Positions 4,785 through 7,349 of a DNA stretch of 7,349 nt are shown piece by piece. A model generated the notes under the pieces. That model was not told the origin of the DNA and searched no databases. It saw only the letters and a list, made by a program, of their open reading frames with translations. A program made the translations under genes and the position numbers. The stretch is taken from NCBI GenBank assembly GCA_003230635.1, contig QIFF01000002.1, positions 1 through 7,349 of the forward strand. The letters are read 5' to 3'. Position 1 is the stretch's first letter, and every line of letters begins with the position of its first letter. The stretch comes from a bacterium (GTDB lineage: Bacteria > SZUA-182).

Positions 4785-5783
4785 TTGCTTAAAAAAGGGA
4801 AAGTTTCCCGAGCAAGGATTTCCCTGCTGCTAGGGGGGATGATCAGTCTATTTGCTCTACTATTGGTGGCTGGGTGTGCCAAGCCTCCCACCAAGGAAAT
4901 GGCTGATGCCGAGGCTGCCCTGGCAACGGCTAAGCTGGCGGAAGCTGATGTTTATGTCCCTGATGAATATAGGAGTGCTGAAGAGCGGCTGGCCCAGGCT
5001 CGGACTGAAGTAGTAGCCGAAGCCGAAAACTGGTTTAAGGACTATGACCCGGCTCGTAAGTCTGCTTTGGAAAGTAAAACCCTTTCTGAAAAAGCCAAAC
5101 TGCATGCCGAAGCAGCTAAAGCGCGAGCCAAGGCCAAAGCCGAGGAAATAATCGCCCAACTCTCGACAGCCATAAAGGAAGCCAAGGCGGCCGAGGCGGA
5201 AACTTATCTCCCCCAGGATTTGGCCCGTGTTTCCCGCAGCCTGCAAGCGGTGGAAGCCGATTATAAGGCAGAAAGATATTTGGCGGCAATCAGCAAGGGT
5301 CGTGAAGCAATTACCCAAGCCAAGGACTTGGCCAAGAGGTCCCGTTTAGCCGCTGCCGAAGCAGAGCGCCGCCGCAAGGAAGAGGAAGCCAGACGCCGGG
5401 CGGAAGAAGAGGCCAGACGCCGCGCCGAAGAAGAAGCCAGACGCCGGGCGGAAGAAGAGGCCAGACGCGCGGAGGCAGAGCGCCGCCGGGCGGAAGAAGA
5501 GGCCAGGCGCATCGCTGAAGAGGAAGCACGCCGTCATCCGCCTACCCACGAGGTTGTCAAGGGAGAATGTCTCTGGCGGATTGCCGAGTCGGAAAAGGTT
5601 TACAGCGACCCCTTCCAGTGGCCCTTGATTTATCAGGCTAACCGTTCCCAGATTAAGGATCCTGACTTGATTTACCCCAAGCAGGAATTTCAGATCAAGC
5701 GCGACGCATCGGCGACAGAGATTAGACAGGCCATCTCTACCTCCAAACACCGCGGCCCCTGGTCTTTATTTGACGGTAAATAA
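4785..5783 (+). CDS. Lipoprotein with two DUF4398-like repeats, charged coiled coil and C-terminal LysM
   Basis: A 332-residue envelope protein. Residues 1-30 are a lipoprotein signal: basic start (LKKGKVSRAR), hydrophobic core (SLLLGGMISLFALLL) and lipobox VAGC with Cys31. Two similar helical segments follow, about 38-100 (AEAALATAKLAEADVYVPDEY) and 130-185 (KEAKAAEAETYLPQDLARV), like DUF4398. Residues 190-250 are an uninterrupted Arg/Glu/Ala coiled coil (RRRAEEEA units). A LysM domain at about 255-307 (THEVVKGECLWRIAESEKVY, then WPLIYQANR and LIYPKQEFQI) should bind peptidoglycan. It is therefore a membrane-anchored protein reaching into the wall. I chose TTG at 4785 because GGAGGTG lies 7 bases before it; a GTG at 4731 would put an odd Cys-rich extension before the signal. 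Its exact role is unknown. Confidence 0.85.
   Translation: MLKKGKVSRARISLLLGGMISLFALLLVAGCAKPPTKEMADAEAALATAKLAEADVYVPDEYRSAEERLAQARTEVVAEAENWFKDYDPARKSALESKTLSEKAKLHAEAAKARAKAKAEEIIAQLSTAIKEAKAAEAETYLPQDLARVSRSLQAVEADYKAERYLAAISKGREAITQAKDLAKRSRLAAAEAERRRKEEEARRRAEEEARRRAEEEARRRAEEEARRAEAERRRAEEEARRIAEEEARRHPPTHEVVKGECLWRIAESEKVYSDPFQWPLIYQANRSQIKDPDLIYPKQEFQIKRDASATEIRQAISTSKHRGPWSLFDGK
5388..5528 (+). repeat. 24-bp tandem repeats encoding the RRRAEEEA coiled coil
   Basis: Units at 5388-5411, 5412-5435 and 5436-5459 are nearly identical; units one and three are the same base for base (GCCAGACGCCGG followed by GCGGAAGAAGAG). A fourth, from 5460, carries an insertion of about 18 bases, and a diverged fifth follows to 5528. 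Each unit is eight codons, so gain or loss of units keeps the frame and changes coiled-coil length. Confidence 0.85.
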
Positions 5784-5817
5784 CCCCACTTTTTGTGATG
5801 GTGCTGATAACTAGCTG

Positions 5818-5848
5818 AAAACTCCCGGCGCAAGTCGGGAGTTTTTTT
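5818..5848 (+). terminator. Rho-independent terminator after the lipoprotein gene
   Basis: AAAACTCCCG (5818-5827) pairs with CGGGAGTTTT (5836-5845) around an 8-base loop, followed by a run of T through 5848. It lies 35 bases after the lipoprotein stop and should separate that gene from the next. Confidence 0.9.
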
Positions 5849-5863
5849 GTTGATGATTGAAAA

Positions 5864-5940
5864 AATGTCATTGCGAGCGAAGCGAAGCAATCTATAAACA
5901 AAATAGATTACTTCGTCGCTACGCTCCTCGCAATGACATT
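5864..5940. repeat. Palindromic interspersed-type repeat (77 bp) before pgpH
   Basis: The ends AATGTCATTGCGAG and CTCGCAATGACATT are perfect inverted copies, and AATCTAT near the centre is mirrored by ATAGATT; the arms differ by a 6-base indel. From memory, TCATTGCGAG...GAAGCAATCT palindromes are a very common dispersed repeat in many bacterial genomes. Its right end is also the TAA that closes the pgpH frame upstream, and it ends 3 bases before that gene's ribosome binding site. Confidence 0.8.
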
Positions 5941-5960
5941 AACAAGGGGGACTAAACCCA

Positions 5961-7349
5961 GTGTCAGCCAACGCCTGGTCTTCCTTCAAGGATAAGTTAT
6001 CCTTTCATTTTACAGAGAAAGCTCCTGCCTCTCTGCGCATCTTGGGACTGCTAACGGTTGTCAGCCTCACCTTTCTTCTTGCCCCCCCTCTTCATTCACC
6101 CACCGAATCCTTGAGAGTAGGGGATATCAGCCCCCGCAACATCAAGGCCCCGGCAGATTTTTCCATAGAGGATAAAGCCACTACCATTAAACGCCAACAG
6201 GAAGCGGTATCCCGACTCTTGGCAATCTATGATTTTGATTCGGACATGGGCAAGGTCATTCAGAGGATTGGTACCCTCTTTGTCCAAAAGGCCAAACTTT
6301 TCTCCCCCGAAACCGCAGAAAAACCTGTCGTCCCTCCGCCTATTCCGGGTACTGAGCAGATTGCTCAACAAGGAGCGACTGCGCAAGCCAAATTAACCCC
6401 GGCTGAAACCAAAGCGCAAACATTGTCGTTGGAGGAGCGCTGGAGGCTGCTTGCACATAAGAATGTCTTACCCATTACCCTGGCTACTTTTCAGACCCTG
6501 CAAAATCCTCTTTTTGAGCGCCCAATCAGGCAGGCGGCTCAATCCCTGGCGTTGGCAGTTATGGAAAAGGGAATTGTGGGCAATAAGGAACTGCTGCTAA
6601 AAGAGCGGGAAAGGGGAATTATCCGGCGTAACCTGAAGAATAAAAGCGAAAAGGTAATCCAGGATGTCAGCGGCTTCTGGGACATGGAAGAGGCCAAGCA
6701 AGCCATCGGGCAGCGGGCACCTCAAATTTTTGCCGCCGATACGCTTAGTTTGGGGGCAGCGATTGAGATTGCCCAGTTGGCGATCCAGCCCAATTTTTTC
6801 TTCAATAAGAGCGCCACTGAGGAAAGCAAACAAAGGCTGCTCCAGAACGTTGAGCCGGTTTATTTCCAGGTCAAGAAGGGAGAAATGATTGTGCGTGAGG
6901 GGGAGCGGGTGCGGGGGGAACAGGTGGTCAAGCTCACCGCCTTCAGACTCCTCAGACAACAGAAGATGCCCGCCGTCTTCTTGAGCGGGGTGGCTTCCCT
7001 GGTACTGTTGTTGCTTTATTTGATGTACCTGTACTTGAAAAAGTTTCGCCCCCAGATTATGTCCAATATCCGCCAGGTGTGTTTATTGGAGGTTATTTTG
7101 GTAACCACTTTTGTTCTCTCGCGCTTCTTTATTTTTCTTTCCAACGCCCTTTCCGCCTTTACCCCCCAAATCAGTGTTTCCGCTTATTCCTATGCCATCC
7201 CCTTTGCTTTGGGAGGAATGCTGGTAGCGGTGCTGGTGGACGCCCAGTTGGGGATTATATTTTCTGTCATGGTAGGAATCTTGGCCGCCATTCAGATGGG
7301 CGGCGAGTTTACTTTCTTCCTGCTGGCGGCGATTGGGGGAATTGGGGCG
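5961..7349 (+). CDS. pgpH: Cyclic-di-AMP phosphodiesterase of the 7TM-HD family, 3' end outside window
   Basis: 463 codons stay open from a GTG at 5961 to the window edge. The only in-frame start near the binding site (AAGGGGG, 5944-5950) is this GTG, since a TAA closes the frame at 5940. The order fits PgpH/YqfF: a short cytoplasmic start, a membrane helix at about 27-44, a long extracellular 7TMR-HDED domain at about 50-335 (LRVGDISPRNIKAPADFSIE at the start, VEPVYFQVKKGEMIVREGER near the end), then membrane helices from about 338 (FLSGVASLVLLLLYLMYLYL), 370-395, 405-425 and onward. The cytoplasmic HD domain that hydrolyses c-di-AMP is beyond the edge. The extracellular domain has a Pro/Ala/Gln-rich insert near residues 120-150. 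PgpH relatives usually precede ybeY, dgkA and era, which would lie to the right. Confidence 0.92.
   Translation, partial: MSANAWSSFKDKLSFHFTEKAPASLRILGLLTVVSLTFLLAPPLHSPTESLRVGDISPRNIKAPADFSIEDKATTIKRQQEAVSRLLAIYDFDSDMGKVIQRIGTLFVQKAKLFSPETAEKPVVPPPIPGTEQIAQQGATAQAKLTPAETKAQTLSLEERWRLLAHKNVLPITLATFQTLQNPLFERPIRQAAQSLALAVMEKGIVGNKELLLKERERGIIRRNLKNKSEKVIQDVSGFWDMEEAKQAIGQRAPQIFAADTLSLGAAIEIAQLAIQPNFFFNKSATEESKQRLLQNVEPVYFQVKKGEMIVREGERVRGEQVVKLTAFRLLRQQKMPAVFLSGVASLVLLLLYLMYLYLKKFRPQIMSNIRQVCLLEVILVTTFVLSRFFIFLSNALSAFTPQISVSAYSYAIPFALGGMLVAVLVDAQLGIIFSVMVGILAAIQMGGEFTFFLLAAIGGIGA

Noticed and set aside
5261..5529. Minus-strand low-complexity frames rich in Ala/Ser/Arg or Leu/Pro
   Set aside because: They are reverse translations of the 24-bp repeats in the lipoprotein gene.
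1..7349. tRNA, rRNA or CRISPR array
   Set aside because: No cloverleaf, rRNA stretch or regularly spaced direct repeats with unique spacers was seen.

Overview
The window reads as a Gram-positive, clostridia-like (Firmicutes) chromosome, possibly Peptococcaceae or Moorella-like. Strong AGGAGG-type ribosome binding sites lie before nearly every gene and GTG or TTG starts are frequent. It carries a fused RibBA, a PgpH-type c-di-AMP phosphodiesterase and bacterial microcompartment (BMC) shell genes. The taxon is inferred from gene content and translation signals, not from a marker gene.

Left part, minus strand, read right to left from about 3914 to 1. Bifunctional ribBA (2507-3709) starts a riboflavin transcription unit. 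The first 13 codons of ribH (lumazine synthase) lie at the left edge (1-41). These two genes are normally adjacent. Here about 2.4 kb separates them, filled with small toxin-antitoxin-like genes: a MazE-like antitoxin and a MazF toxin, a zinc-ribbon protein with a HEPN-type RNase motif, a PIN-domain protein overlapping a 65-residue putative partner, and a CopG-type antitoxin 24 bases before ribH. All three toxin-like proteins belong to endoribonuclease folds. mazF has an in-frame TAA followed by a recognisable continuation of the protein, so it looks mutated. The leftmost part is clearly more AT-rich than ribBA.

Middle, 3710-4035: a 326-base divergent intergenic region. It holds a 123-bp near-perfect palindrome touching the ribBA ribosome binding site, a ribBA promoter with a 10-bp palindrome in its spacer, and the promoter of the rightward genes. 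I see no FMN riboswitch.

Right part, plus strand. A hexameric (BMC-H) and a pentameric (EutN/CcmL) microcompartment shell protein form a two-gene unit with no cargo enzyme in view. Next, from its own promoter, comes a lipoprotein with two DUF4398-like helical repeats, a charged coiled coil built from 24-bp DNA repeats, and a C-terminal LysM domain, ending at a good terminator. After another dispersed-type palindrome, a GTG-started pgpH runs off the right edge before its HD domain.

The main points for a second look are the RNase-toxin island splitting ribBA from ribH, the broken mazF, the zinc-ribbon-HEPN protein, the cargo-less shell pair beside a coiled-coil LysM lipoprotein, and three unrelated palindromic repeats placed against gene ends.
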